From Candidatus Fermentibacterota bacterium (GTDB taxonomy: Bacteria > Fermentibacterota > Fermentibacteria > Fermentibacterales > JCC-6), in the NCBI GenBank assembly GCA_014728175.1, contig WJMA01000028.1:1-58185 (forward strand): a DNA stretch of 58,185 nt, read 5' to 3'. A model generated the notes under the pieces. It searched no databases. It was not told the origin of the DNA and saw nothing but the letters and a program-made list of their open reading frames with translations. Of the stretch, positions 33,891 through 42,689 are shown in pieces. The position numbers and the translations under genes are program-made. The stretch's first letter is position 1, and the number at the start of each line of letters is the position of its first letter.

Positions 33891-33913
33891 TGTTGCAAAT
33901 GAGTTGCAATAAT
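33889..33913 (+). promoter_or_regulatory. Fur/Zur-type palindromic operator
   Basis: 25-bp inverted repeat ATTGTTGCAA-ATGAG-TTGCAATAAT with 9 of 10 arm bases matched. It covers the predicted start site and start codon of a Fur-family regulator gene heading a metal-uptake operon, the typical position for autorepression. Confidence 0.65.
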
Positions 33914-34342
33914 GTATACGATTCGATCGAGGTGGAAAGTTCCCTGCGAAGACTGGGGCTGAGGATGACGCCGTTGAAACGGGCCGTGGTCGGTCTCTTC
34001 CTGCAGGGAGGCTGCGGGCTTTGCGCCTCGGAGGTGCACGACGCCATCGGATCTGGTCACGACCTGTCCAGCGTGTACCGCTGCCTGACGGTTCTGACGG
34101 AGGCGCGCTTCCTCAGGGTCTCGCGATCGGCCGACGAAGTACAGCGTTACCGCCTGGCGGGAAGCTACGACGACGGGCACGACCATTTTCGGTGTGCCCG
34201 TTGCGGCCGCACCATACGGGTCGATCCCGTCCAGCAACGATCCGTCCGTAAAAAGCTGGAGCGGGTCTACGGTTTTCGAATTCACAGCATGGACGTGCAC
34301 ATGGACGGAATATGCCCGGGTTGTCTGGGGAGCAGGGAATGA
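33899..34342 (+). CDS. Fur-family metalloregulator, probably Zur
   Basis: 147 aa from ATG 33899 (alternatives are the TTG at 33890 or a downstream GTG). Winged helix with LGLRMTPLKRAVVGLFL and the recognition region SSVYRCLTVLTEARFL. Metal-site residues are DDGHDHFRCARCGRTI and HMDGICPGCLG (two CxxC pairs for structural zinc). As first gene of an operon with znuA/C/B-type genes, zinc (Zur) is the most likely effector, but manganese or iron cannot be excluded. Its TGA overlaps the ATG of the substrate-binding protein gene (ATGA). Confidence 0.88.
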   Translation: MSCNNVYDSIEVESSLRRLGLRMTPLKRAVVGLFLQGGCGLCASEVHDAIGSGHDLSSVYRCLTVLTEARFLRVSRSADEVQRYRLAGSYDDGHDHFRCARCGRTIRVDPVQQRSVRKKLERVYGFRIHSMDVHMDGICPGCLGSRE

Positions 34343-35250
34343 GCCAAAGAAAGCTTGTTGCCCTGCTTACGTTCCCGCTGCTGGTAATCACGGCCTTCTC
34401 CTGTCGGTCGGGGCGGCCGGCGGGCAACGACGGTGAAGGCCTGCAGGTGGCGACGAGCATTCTGCCGCAGAAGTATTTCGTCCATCGAATAGCGGCTGAC
34501 CGGGCCGATGTGATCGTCATGGTTCCCTCCGGGGCCAGCCCCGCCACCTACGAGCCCTCCAGCGAGGACTTGCGCATGCTGTCCGAGGCCGACCTGTATC
34601 TGACCGTAGGGGTTCCCTTCGAGCGGGTATGGCTGGACAGGTTCGAGAGCATAAATCCCTCCATGAAGGTGGTAAGCACCATAGAGGGCCTGAATCGTCG
34701 ATCCATTGACAGGTGGGCCCCGGGGAAAGCCTCCCACCGGGGGGAAGATCACCACCATGCCCAGGGCAATCCGGACCCCCACGTATGGCTCTCCCCCGAG
34801 ATGGTAAAAACCCAGGCTGAAAACATCGCCGAGGCCCTGACGGAGCTCGATCCCCAAAATGCGTCGGTTTACGAATCTCAGTTGCAGGCCTTCGTATCCG
34901 ATCTGGAGACCCTGCAATCGGAAATAGACAGCATCCTTCGCCCCATGAGAGGCTCGGCCTTCATGGTCTTTCATCCCTCGTGGGGTTACTTCGCCGACGA
35001 GTTCGGTCTGAGGCAGCTGCCCATAGAGATTGAGGGAAGGGAGCCCACCCCCTCCGAGCTGGCCGGAATACTGGATCACGCCGACTCCGCGGGTATCCGG
35101 GCCATTCTGGTGGCTCCCCAGTTCAGCACTGGCACCGCTCGGACCATAGCCCGAGAGATAGGAGCGGAGCTGGTCGAGGCCGACCCCCTGGCTGAGGGCT
35201 GGAGAGAGAATCTCCTGCGGGTGGCGGAGAGGATAGCGGACAGCACATGA
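34339..35250 (+). CDS. znuA: Metal ABC transporter substrate-binding lipoprotein, ZnuA-like
   Basis: 303 aa from ATG 34339, which overlaps the upstream stop; the longer frame to 34312 is inside the regulator gene. Lipobox signal (LLVITAFS-C). Cluster A-I solute-binding family: VATSILPQKYFVHRIA, SPATYEPSSEDLRMLS, a His-rich loop GEDHHHAQGNPDPHVWLSPEMV, FMVFHPSWGYFADEFG and the acidic end ELVEADPLAEGW. The short His-rich loop favours zinc. Membrane-anchored receptor for the ZnuC/ZnuB pair that follows with 4-nt overlap. Confidence 0.88.
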   Translation: MSQRKLVALLTFPLLVITAFSCRSGRPAGNDGEGLQVATSILPQKYFVHRIAADRADVIVMVPSGASPATYEPSSEDLRMLSEADLYLTVGVPFERVWLDRFESINPSMKVVSTIEGLNRRSIDRWAPGKASHRGEDHHHAQGNPDPHVWLSPEMVKTQAENIAEALTELDPQNASVYESQLQAFVSDLETLQSEIDSILRPMRGSAFMVFHPSWGYFADEFGLRQLPIEIEGREPTPSELAGILDHADSAGIRAILVAPQFSTGTARTIAREIGAELVEADPLAEGWRENLLRVAERIADST

Positions 35251-36038
35251 GCAGCTCGAACCATGGGCAACCCGCGATCGAGGTATCCGACGCAAGCTAC
35301 TCGTACGCCCCGGGCCATCCGGTCCTGATGGACATCGACCTGGAGGTCGAGCAGGGGGACTTCCTGGCCATCATAGGCCCCAACGGAGGAGGCAAGAGTA
35401 CTCTACTGAAGCTGATTCTGGGGCTGATTCGTCCCGACAAGGGCCGGATCAGGGTATTCGGGGACCGGCCCGAGGACGCCCGGGAGGACGTGGGGTACGT
35501 ACCGCAACTCACCACCTTCAATCCGGACTTTCCCCTCTCGGCCCTGGACGTTGTCCTTATGGGCAGGCTGGGCCTGGTTGGCTCCTTCCGGCGGTACTCC
35601 TCCGAGGACCTGTCTCTGGCCAGGGAGTACATGGACCTGCTGGGCATCTCCGACCTGGAGAGCGAGAAGATCGGCCACCTGTCCGGAGGCCAGAGGCAAA
35701 GGGTTTTCATAGCCAGGGCGCTGGCCACGGAGCCGAGGCTCTTGCTGCTGGACGAACCCGCCGCCAGCGTCGATCCGACCAACCAGGAGAGCTTCTATTC
35801 CCTACTGAGCAAGCTAAACCGTACCGTAACCGTAGTGATGGCCACCCACGACGTGGGGGCGGTATCCTCCTACGTGAAGACCATAGCATGTCTCAACGTA
35901 AGGCTGGCCAGCCATGGGGAGGGCCTGGATCACAAGGCCCTCCAGGAGGCGTACGGATGCCCGATCGAGCTGATAGCGCACGGTGTTCCCCATCGGATCC
36001 TGGGGCTGAAGAAGAACCTGGAAGACGGAGATGATTGA
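35247..36038 (+). CDS. znuC: Metal ABC transporter ATP-binding protein, ZnuC-like
   Basis: 263 aa ABC ATPase. Walker A IGPNGGGKSTLLKL, Q-loop YVPQLTTFNPDFP, signature LSGGQRQRVFIARAL, Walker B LLLLDEPAASVD and switch His in MATHDVGAV, all intact. MntB/ZnuC subfamily by the C-terminal CPIELIAHGVPHRIL. Start ATG 35247 overlaps znuA by 4 nt; its end overlaps znuB by 8 nt. Powers zinc (or manganese) import. Confidence 0.9.
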   Translation: MSSSNHGQPAIEVSDASYSYAPGHPVLMDIDLEVEQGDFLAIIGPNGGGKSTLLKLILGLIRPDKGRIRVFGDRPEDAREDVGYVPQLTTFNPDFPLSALDVVLMGRLGLVGSFRRYSSEDLSLAREYMDLLGISDLESEKIGHLSGGQRQRVFIARALATEPRLLLLDEPAASVDPTNQESFYSLLSKLNRTVTVVMATHDVGAVSSYVKTIACLNVRLASHGEGLDHKALQEAYGCPIELIAHGVPHRILGLKKNLEDGDD

Positions 36039-36852
36039 GGCGATCCTGAGTTACGGGTTCATGCAGAACGCTTTTCTAGCGGCGCTGCTGGGCGCGGTCG
36101 CGGCGGGGATAGTGGGTACCCTGATCTCGGTGAACAGGCTTTCCTCGCTTACCGGAAGCGTGGCCCATGCCTCCTTCGGCGGCCTGGGTCTGGCCTACAT
36201 GCTCGGTTTCTCCCCCTTGATAGGAGCGTTGACCTTCAGCCTGGCCGCCGCTCTGGGAATCGGGGCGATCTCTTCGCGGTACAGGGAGAGGAGCGATACC
36301 GCCATAGCCGCCTTCTGGGCGATAGGGATGGCCCTGGGGCTGGTCTTCATAAAGCTTTCGGAGGGCTATGCGGTGGATCTGATGAGCTACCTGTTCGGAA
36401 GCATCATGGCCGTACCCGGCACCGACCTCATGCTAATGGCGGTACTGGATGTTATCGTGGTGCTCTTCGTGGTAGGTTTGTTCAAGGAGCTGCTGGCGAT
36501 CTCCTACGACCCCGAGTTCGCCACCATACAGGGGCTCAGGGTACGGCTGCTATACCTTACGTTTCTGTGCCTGGTAGCCCTTACCGTGGTCATGCTCATA
36601 AGGGTGGTCGGCCTAATAATGGTCATCGCCATGCTGGCCATACCTCCGGCCATAGCCCGGATGTTCATGCACGACATGCGGAGGATAATGTGGGTGTCCA
36701 TGGGGCTGTCAGCGCTTCTGAGCATGATCGGGCTATCGGTCGCCTGGTACCTGGAGCTTCCCGGAGGTGCCTCCATAATACTGGTAGCCGGGGTGGTATA
36801 CTTCGCGGCTCTGGGAACGCAGTCGGCGATCCTGCGAAGGCAGCGGGCCTAG
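36031..36852 (+). CDS. znuB: Metal ABC transporter permease, ZnuB-like
   Basis: 273 aa, about eight hydrophobic helices, of the ABC-3 family (NAFLAALLGAVAAGIVGTLI, SLTGSVAHASFGGLGLAY, LLAISYDPEFATIQGLRV, GLIMVIAMLAIPPAIARM). Forms the inner-membrane channel of the ZnuACB importer. Last gene of the operon; its stop overlaps the convergent sulfatase gene by 4 nt. Confidence 0.9.
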   Translation: MIEAILSYGFMQNAFLAALLGAVAAGIVGTLISVNRLSSLTGSVAHASFGGLGLAYMLGFSPLIGALTFSLAAALGIGAISSRYRERSDTAIAAFWAIGMALGLVFIKLSEGYAVDLMSYLFGSIMAVPGTDLMLMAVLDVIVVLFVVGLFKELLAISYDPEFATIQGLRVRLLYLTFLCLVALTVVMLIRVVGLIMVIAMLAIPPAIARMFMHDMRRIMWVSMGLSALLSMIGLSVAWYLELPGGASIILVAGVVYFAALGTQSAILRRQRA

Positions 36853-38258
36853 ATGTAGCCGAGGTCCCGCAGCGCCGGTCCCACCTCCATCGACTCCAGG
36901 CGTACCGGCTGGAACACGGGGGGAGTCGCCCAGTACCGAAGCACCGCTTGCTGCAGCTCGGGGTCAGCCTCTACCGGGTTTTGCTCCAAAGGATCGGACA
37001 TCAGGTCGTACGCGACGCAGGTATCCGCCTCCGGGTACCACAGAACCTTCCTCCCGTCCATGACCAGGGAGGCCAGCTCGAAGGGCGGCCCGGTATTCAC
37101 CCCGCTGGCCGGTATGGGGCGTGACCTCGTTACTTCCCCTGCGAGCAGGTCGAATCCCTCGGCATGATCCGGGAGCCCGGCGTCCAAGAGACCCAGTACG
37201 GTCGGCAAAACGTCCAGCTGGGAAGCCGCCGAAGAGTCCACCCTTCCCGCTGGAACGCCGGGGCCGGACAAAACCAGGGGAACGTTGACCGTCTCCCCGT
37301 ACAGGGTGCGTCCGTGGCCTACGTAACCGTGCTCCAGGAACTCCTCTCCGTGGTCGGCGGTCAGCGCCACGATCGTGCTCTCGGCAAGACCCATCTCCCG
37401 CAGGCCGGCGAACAGCCTGCCCAGCTGGCCGTCGGTCCAGGCTATCTCCCCGTCGTAGAGGTTCATCAGATGCTCCTTCTGGGACGGCCGGGCAAGGCCT
37501 CCCTCCGGGGTGAACTCCCAGACGCTGTCCCCGGCGATTCCCTCCGGGGCGTAAAGGGTGTCGAAAGGAGCGGGGGGAGCGTAGGGATCGTGGGGATCGA
37601 AAAGATGAACGGCCAGGAAGAACGGCTGATCCGAACGGGCTTCCTCCAGCCAGCCCAGGGCCTGATCCACGGTCACCCCGGCCCGTCCGTGCCCGTTGTC
37701 GTGACATTCGAAGCTCTGAAATCCGCGATCGAAGTTGAACTGCCGGCTCATCAGGTACACGTTGAAGAAGGCAGCCGTTCGATAGTTCCTGGAGCCGAGT
37801 ATCGTAGCCAGGGTAGGCATCTGCTCGTTCATCCCGTACACCTCACCTGCCGATACCTTCATACCGACCCTGTGCGATCTCTCGCTGAGGCCGGTGAGGA
37901 TGGTGGTGGTAGCGGGAAGCGTCCAGGATGACTGGGCGTAGACGTTGCTCCAAAGGGTTCCCACGGCGGCGAGGCTGTCTATGTGGGGAGAGGTGTCTCT
38001 GGGGTAACCGTAGCATCCCAGGTGATCCGCGCGCACGGTATCCACGATGATCAGAACCACGTTGCGCTTCCGGCCACGGCAGCCCGAGAGCAACAATAGC
38101 AGAGCCAATACGGCCGCCAGGGCTCCGCCGGCAGACAACGAAAAGGCCGCAGCTACTTCCTTCCGGCTCTTAGCGGTTTCCCCAGACCCGTCGCACCCGA
38201 CTTCCCCCCGGGCCGAAGTGGGCTCTACCTGGTACCTCGGTTCATGCAAACTCGCCAT
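36849..38258 (-). CDS. Sulfatase-superfamily hydrolase, lipoprotein
   Basis: 469 aa. A ~40-residue polar leader precedes a hydrophobic segment with lipobox (ALLLLLSG-C), so the true start may be internal; no better Shine-Dalgarno was found. Alkaline-phosphatase/sulfatase fold: VVLIIVDTVRADHLGCYGY (metal Asp), FLAVHLFDPHDPYAPP, ALTADHGEEFLEHG, LPTVLGLLD. The residue that should be the formylglycine Cys/Ser lies in SSWTLPATTTILTG, where no C-x-P-x-R motif exists; Thr may be the nucleophile, as in phospho-transferring members. Sulfatase activity is therefore doubtful. Confidence 0.8.
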   Translation of the reverse strand: MASLHEPRYQVEPTSARGEVGCDGSGETAKSRKEVAAAFSLSAGGALAAVLALLLLLSGCRGRKRNVVLIIVDTVRADHLGCYGYPRDTSPHIDSLAAVGTLWSNVYAQSSWTLPATTTILTGLSERSHRVGMKVSAGEVYGMNEQMPTLATILGSRNYRTAAFFNVYLMSRQFNFDRGFQSFECHDNGHGRAGVTVDQALGWLEEARSDQPFFLAVHLFDPHDPYAPPAPFDTLYAPEGIAGDSVWEFTPEGGLARPSQKEHLMNLYDGEIAWTDGQLGRLFAGLREMGLAESTIVALTADHGEEFLEHGYVGHGRTLYGETVNVPLVLSGPGVPAGRVDSSAASQLDVLPTVLGLLDAGLPDHAEGFDLLAGEVTRSRPIPASGVNTGPPFELASLVMDGRKVLWYPEADTCVAYDLMSDPLEQNPVEADPELQQAVLRYWATPPVFQPVRLESMEVGPALRDLGYI

Positions 38259-38327
38259 GCTGGTATTATATCCATAGGCCGGGGCTATCGAGGACGGTCC
38301 GGTACAAATTTAGTGCGAAAGGCACGC

Positions 38328-38726
38328 ATGGCCTACGAGGTTAGCAAGTCCGATCGGGAGTGGCGTGAGCTCCTGTCGCCTTTGCAGTACAGAGTAACCC
38401 GGAAGAAGGGTACCGAGCCTCCTTTCAGCGGTGAGTACACCGATTGTGACCGCAGGGGCACTTACAGATGCGTCTGCTGCGGTCAGCCCCTATTCTCCTC
38501 CCGGGCCAAGTTCCACTCCGGATCCGGATGGCCCAGCTTCCGTGGGCCCGTAAGCCCCGACAATACGGAGCTGACAGCCGACAGGAGCCATGGAATGGTC
38601 AGGACCGAGGTACTGTGTGGCCGCTGCGGGGCCCATCTGGGCCACGTGTTCGACGACGGTCCGCCCCCGGAAGGCAAGCGCTACTGCATAAACTCGGCAG
38701 TGCTGAAGCTCGACCCCTCCGACTGA
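38328..38726 (+). CDS. msrB: Peptide-methionine (R)-S-oxide reductase
   Basis: 132 aa from ATG 38328 (MAYEVSKSDREW), preceded by AAAGG; the frame to 38244 is rejected. SelR/MsrB family: GTEPPFSGEYTDCDRRGTYRCVCCGQPLF, FHSGSGWPSF, GMVRTEVLCGRCGAHLGHVFDDG and the catalytic Cys in RYCINSAVL. Two CxxC pairs (CVCC, CGRC) bind zinc. Reduces methionine-R-sulfoxide in proteins. Cytoplasmic, no signal. One base separates its stop from the convergent aminotransferase. Confidence 0.93.
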   Translation: MAYEVSKSDREWRELLSPLQYRVTRKKGTEPPFSGEYTDCDRRGTYRCVCCGQPLFSSRAKFHSGSGWPSFRGPVSPDNTELTADRSHGMVRTEVLCGRCGAHLGHVFDDGPPPEGKRYCINSAVLKLDPSD

Positions 38727-38727
38727 G

Positions 38728-40281
38728 CTACTCGGCCCGCCGCTTCTTCTCCAGTCTCTTCAGGGAGTTGTCCAGAGCGTCCACCACCACGTCTATCTCG
38801 GCTCTGGTAATCACCAGAGGAGGCATCAGTCGGATGGTTGCCCCGGTCGATAGCGAGGAGTGCGCCCTGTTCTCCTTCATCAGCTCCTGGACCTCTTTGA
38901 CCGTATCCGGGGAGTCCAGATCCGCGGCCACCATCAGCCCCAGGGTGCGGTAGCCCTTCAGCAGGTCGGACTCGATGCTGGACAACCTTCCGTCGAAGTA
39001 CCTGGACAGGGCCTGGACTCTGGTGGGCAGATCCAGGGCCTTCATTTGCCTGGTCGCTATGAGGGTCGCGGTCATGGCCATCGGGTTTCCCCCGAACGTC
39101 GAGCCGTCGTATCCGGGGACCATCTTGGAGGATATCTCCGGCGTGGTGACCACTGCGGTGACCGGGTATCCTCCACCGAAGGATTTTCCGATGGTAATGA
39201 TGTCGGGAGTGATTCCGTAGCGCTGGCAGGCGAACCACTGCCCCGGACCGTCGGCGACCCGGGCGAAGCCGGTCTGCACCTCATCGACTATCATCACCGC
39301 GTCGTTATCGTCACACGCCTTTCTCAGACCCTTCGCGAACGCCGGGTCGGCGGGACGCATACCGCCTTCCTCTCCCTGGATCAGCTCCAGGATGACTATC
39401 TTGGCCTTACCTTCCGACAGTACCTTCCTGGCCGCGTCCAGGTCGTTGAAGGGCGCGAAGTGAACCCAGTCTTCGTTGTCCAGGCCGAACGGTTCCCGGT
39501 AAGCCTTGTTATGGGTAACGGCAACCGCACCGTGCGTCCTGCCGTGGAATCCGCCCTCGAACGACAGCACCCCCCGCTGGCCCGTGTACGCCTTGGCTAT
39601 CTTCAGAGCTTTGTCTACGGCCTCTCCTCCGGAGTTCTGCCAGTAGAAGCGGCTCAGCCCCTCGGGCATCATTCCGCCTATCTCCTTGAGAAAGCGGGCC
39701 CGGGCAACCTGGATCCTGTCCTCCTTCTGGGAGATGAGCAGCCTGGCCTGGTTGTAAAGCCCCTTGGCGATTGCCGGGTTGGCGTTCCCCAGATTGGTGG
39801 CGCTGTAGTTGCTGTCCAGGTCTACGTACACCCTTCCCCTGGAATCCTGGATGCATGCTCCCTGGCCGTTGACTGGAAGCAGATCGTCCTCCAGCCGGGA
39901 GACGGGTATCTTGAACGTCCTGTGTAGCTCGATCACCTCTCTGGTGGAAAGCTCGGATTCCATCAGAAAGTCGGCCACCCGCGAAACCTCCTCGGCCTCC
40001 AGCCTGGCCAGGAGAACCGCCGACACCCTGATGGCCGCGTCCAAGGAAAGCGCATCGAAGGGAGCCACCTCGCCGCTGGCCTCCTTGCACTCGGCGAGTA
40101 TCCGGCCTCCCCGGTCTCCGGGACCCAGAATGATCCCCAAGACCTCCGTTATTCTGGCCAGGGTAGTGCCCGAGCGCTCGGGGTGCTTGGCGGGATCGAA
40201 GACCACCGCTTCCAGAAGGCTGTGCTGAACGCTCTCGAACTCGCCATCTCTCTCGGGAAACGCCGATATGTCACTTATCAT
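38728..40281 (-). CDS. Class III PLP aminotransferase with N-terminal extension
   Basis: 517 aa. Residues ~120-517 are a class III (acetylornithine/putrescine-type) aminotransferase: DLDSNYSATNLGNANPAIAKG, WQNSGGEAVDKALKIAKAYTG, VLSFEGGFHGRTHGA, LELIQGEEGG, MIVDEVQTGFARV, and the PLP Lys in TIGKSFGGGYPV. About 115 extra N-terminal residues (LLEAVVFDPAKHPERSGTTL) form a helical region not normal in ArgD and not recognised. Substrate uncertain; no arginine or polyamine genes are adjacent. Confidence 0.85.
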   Translation of the reverse strand: MISDISAFPERDGEFESVQHSLLEAVVFDPAKHPERSGTTLARITEVLGIILGPGDRGGRILAECKEASGEVAPFDALSLDAAIRVSAVLLARLEAEEVSRVADFLMESELSTREVIELHRTFKIPVSRLEDDLLPVNGQGACIQDSRGRVYVDLDSNYSATNLGNANPAIAKGLYNQARLLISQKEDRIQVARARFLKEIGGMMPEGLSRFYWQNSGGEAVDKALKIAKAYTGQRGVLSFEGGFHGRTHGAVAVTHNKAYREPFGLDNEDWVHFAPFNDLDAARKVLSEGKAKIVILELIQGEEGGMRPADPAFAKGLRKACDDNDAVMIVDEVQTGFARVADGPGQWFACQRYGITPDIITIGKSFGGGYPVTAVVTTPEISSKMVPGYDGSTFGGNPMAMTATLIATRQMKALDLPTRVQALSRYFDGRLSSIESDLLKGYRTLGLMVAADLDSPDTVKEVQELMKENRAHSSLSTGATIRLMPPLVITRAEIDVVVDALDNSLKRLEKKRRAE

Positions 40282-40571
40282 CTTCGTTCGCCTTTCCAGG
40301 TTTCACAGCGATCGGACGGTTCGTTTGTTTCGCATTGGTATCCGACCCGGGCGGTATTCCGGGTTGGGACACTTAGGATACACTTCTGGCCGGTAGCCGC
40401 AAGTACCCATTTTGACGGCCGTCGAGGAACGCCGCCTTCCCCCATGGTGTTAACGATTAATGAACAAGTTTTCCTACCTGCATAATACTTTACTCGGGAA
40501 AGCCGTTTGTGTAGACTGTTTCACTGCAAGAGTTACAATTCTCGTTTATCCCAGGATTGGAGGCACCACAA
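40282..40571. other. Intergenic region
   Basis: Divergent control region between the aminotransferase and C25 peptidase genes. A possible rightward -10 (CATAAT, 40481-40486) has only a weak -35. No gene, repeat or RNA recognised. Confidence 0.5.
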
Positions 40572-42602
40572 GTGAGAATCTTGGTTGCAATAACCGCAAT
40601 TCTGGCCGCAGCGGCGCTTGCCGGTCAGATAACCACATCCTTCTCCCTCTCGCCGGACGACGTCCATTTCATGGACTACGAGGGCCGGGACGCCATGGAG
40701 CTTCGGAACGCGTTTCCCGTATTGGACGAGGGCTACCCCGCCCTCCTCGGCATGGGGCGGGCTTTCGTTCTGCCCCAGGGAGCGACCCTAACCGACGTGG
40801 ACGTAGAGATACTCGAAACCATCGAGTTGGACGGAACCCACGACCTGGTTCCGGTCAGGCCCGTTCCCATAGGCCAGATACCCGGGCCCTTCACCGAGTC
40901 GGTAGTTTACTTCCAGGACTCCTTCTACCCCACAGAGCCCATCGTGGATTACCACACCGGCAGCAAGACCGGCTTCAGAATAGGTTCCTTCACCTACCTC
41001 CCCTTCAGCTACAACCCGATAAGCGGAAAGATAAGGATGATAACCGAGGCCGAAGTCACCTGTACCTACGAAACGGACGCCTCGGTGCGCCTGCTGCGGC
41101 TTACAGAGCAGCAGGTGCAAATAGCGCTCGACGGGTTGGACGGAATAGTCGCGAATCCAGAGATGCTTTCCTCCTACGCTCCCGCTATCCGCGAGGGGGG
41201 TACGGACTGGTCGAGTTGGGTATGCATATCTGACCCCGATCTGGAGTCCAACCTCCAGCCCCTGGTTGATCACAGAGACCAGACGGCGGGTTCGGCGGAG
41301 TACGTAAGCCTGGACTGGATAAAGAGCAACTACTCCGGCTACGACACCCAGGAGAAGATCCGCAACTACCTCAAGGAGGCGTTCGAGGATCACGGCCTGG
41401 TATACGCCCTGATAGTCGGCGACTTCGGTGAGACCAACCGGGTATCCTCGCTTACCGTCGGCGGGTCCGCGATGAACACCACCACCGACCTCTACTACAG
41501 CGATCTGGACGGCACCTGGGACGGTGACGGTGATCACAGGTACGGCGAGAACACGGACAACATCGATTACTACTCGGACATCTACGTGGGGCGTTTCAGC
41601 GGCGACAACTCCACCTGGATCGATCCCATGGTGGACAAGACCCTCGACTACGAGGGCGGGCAGGCCAGTGGCTCCTGGAAGACGGAGGCACTTCTCTGCG
41701 GAGCCGTTCTCTGGCCCTCCTACAGCTACACCGGATCCAAGCTCTGCAACGAGTTGTGCAGCATAATTCCGGCCGGTTGGACCGAGCACAAGCTCTACGA
41801 GAGCCTCGGCGGCTCGCATCCAAACAACCAGATCGACATGATGAACCAGGGAGCCTCCCTGGTGGAGCCGACCGGGCACGGCTACCAGAACGGCGTGTTC
41901 TGGTACTACTCTCCCACCGCCATGTTCACGACTGCCAACTATACCGACCTCACCAACATAGAGAAGCTCTCCGTCATGCACTCAATAGCCTGCCTTTCCG
42001 GGCAGCTCAAGAGTGCCGGCGCCATCTCCGAGAGGATGATGTTCTGGAGCAGCGGGGGTACGGTAGCAAACTTCTTCAACTCCAACAACGGCATAGGCAC
42101 TCCGCCCAGCTTCGGGCCCTCGGAGTGGCTGGAGATCTACTTCTACAGGCAGATGTTCTGGGAGGATGATTACGAGCTGGGCGTAACCCAGGCCCTGGCC
42201 AAAGACGCGTTCAAGGCCAGCGGAGGAATGGTCTACCAACACTGGATCCTCCAGGAGAACAACATGCTCGGAGATCCGGCGACCATGTTCATAAGCGCTC
42301 AGACCGGCCTTTCCGAGGAGGAGAGCTCCGTGGCGGGCGGCGGCCCCGTGCTCTATGATCCCAGCCCTAACCCGGCCCTGACCATCTGCAACATCTGCTA
42401 CGCGGTCCCGGGTGCCGATAGGGCTACCATAGAGGTCTTCGATATGGCGGGCAGGCTGGTTAGCACCCTTCACGAGGGCAGTCTACCCGGCGCGGAGGGT
42501 TCGGTATCCTTCGACGTAACCGACCTTCCTTCCGGATGCTACACGGTTCTGCTTAGAACCGACGAGGCTTCGGTCTCGCAGAACATGATCGTGCTCGAGT
42601 AG
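40572..42602 (+). CDS. Gingipain-like C25 cysteine peptidase with C-terminal sorting domain
   Basis: 676 aa from GTG 40572, which has GGAGG 8 nt upstream and begins at the signal peptide (VRILVAITAILAAAALAGQ); the TTG at 40557 lies before the Shine-Dalgarno. An N-terminal pro-region (~190 aa) is followed by a C25 peptidase domain: VYALIVGDFGE, YYSDLDGTWDGDGDHRYGE, DIYVGRFSG, catalytic His ~436 in GHGYQNGVF and Cys ~474 in SIACLSGQL. Final ~85 residues (DPSPNPALTICNICY, FDMAGRLVSTL, LPSGCYTVLL) are a type IX-like sorting domain. Predicted secreted or surface protease. Confidence 0.88.
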   Translation: MRILVAITAILAAAALAGQITTSFSLSPDDVHFMDYEGRDAMELRNAFPVLDEGYPALLGMGRAFVLPQGATLTDVDVEILETIELDGTHDLVPVRPVPIGQIPGPFTESVVYFQDSFYPTEPIVDYHTGSKTGFRIGSFTYLPFSYNPISGKIRMITEAEVTCTYETDASVRLLRLTEQQVQIALDGLDGIVANPEMLSSYAPAIREGGTDWSSWVCISDPDLESNLQPLVDHRDQTAGSAEYVSLDWIKSNYSGYDTQEKIRNYLKEAFEDHGLVYALIVGDFGETNRVSSLTVGGSAMNTTTDLYYSDLDGTWDGDGDHRYGENTDNIDYYSDIYVGRFSGDNSTWIDPMVDKTLDYEGGQASGSWKTEALLCGAVLWPSYSYTGSKLCNELCSIIPAGWTEHKLYESLGGSHPNNQIDMMNQGASLVEPTGHGYQNGVFWYYSPTAMFTTANYTDLTNIEKLSVMHSIACLSGQLKSAGAISERMMFWSSGGTVANFFNSNNGIGTPPSFGPSEWLEIYFYRQMFWEDDYELGVTQALAKDAFKASGGMVYQHWILQENNMLGDPATMFISAQTGLSEEESSVAGGGPVLYDPSPNPALTICNICYAVPGADRATIEVFDMAGRLVSTLHEGSLPGAEGSVSFDVTDLPSGCYTVLLRTDEASVSQNMIVLE

Positions 42603-42621
42603 GAAACACCGCACGAAGCAG

Positions 42622-42649
42622 AGAGCGGGGTGGCCTTCCGCCCCGCTCT
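42622..42649 (+). terminator. Terminator after the C25 peptidase
   Basis: AGAGCGGGG (42622-42630), 10-nt loop, CCCCGCTCT (42641-42649), followed by TTGCTTCCCC; moderate T-content. Confidence 0.6.
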
Positions 42650-42689
42650 TTGCTTCCCCTATGGTATTCCTTTGAGGGGAATGTTGAGC

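Noticed and set aside
40788-41981. 397-codon open frame antisense to the C25 peptidase
   Set aside because: Shadow frame with no domain; the sense strand has catalytic His/Cys motifs and sorting domain.
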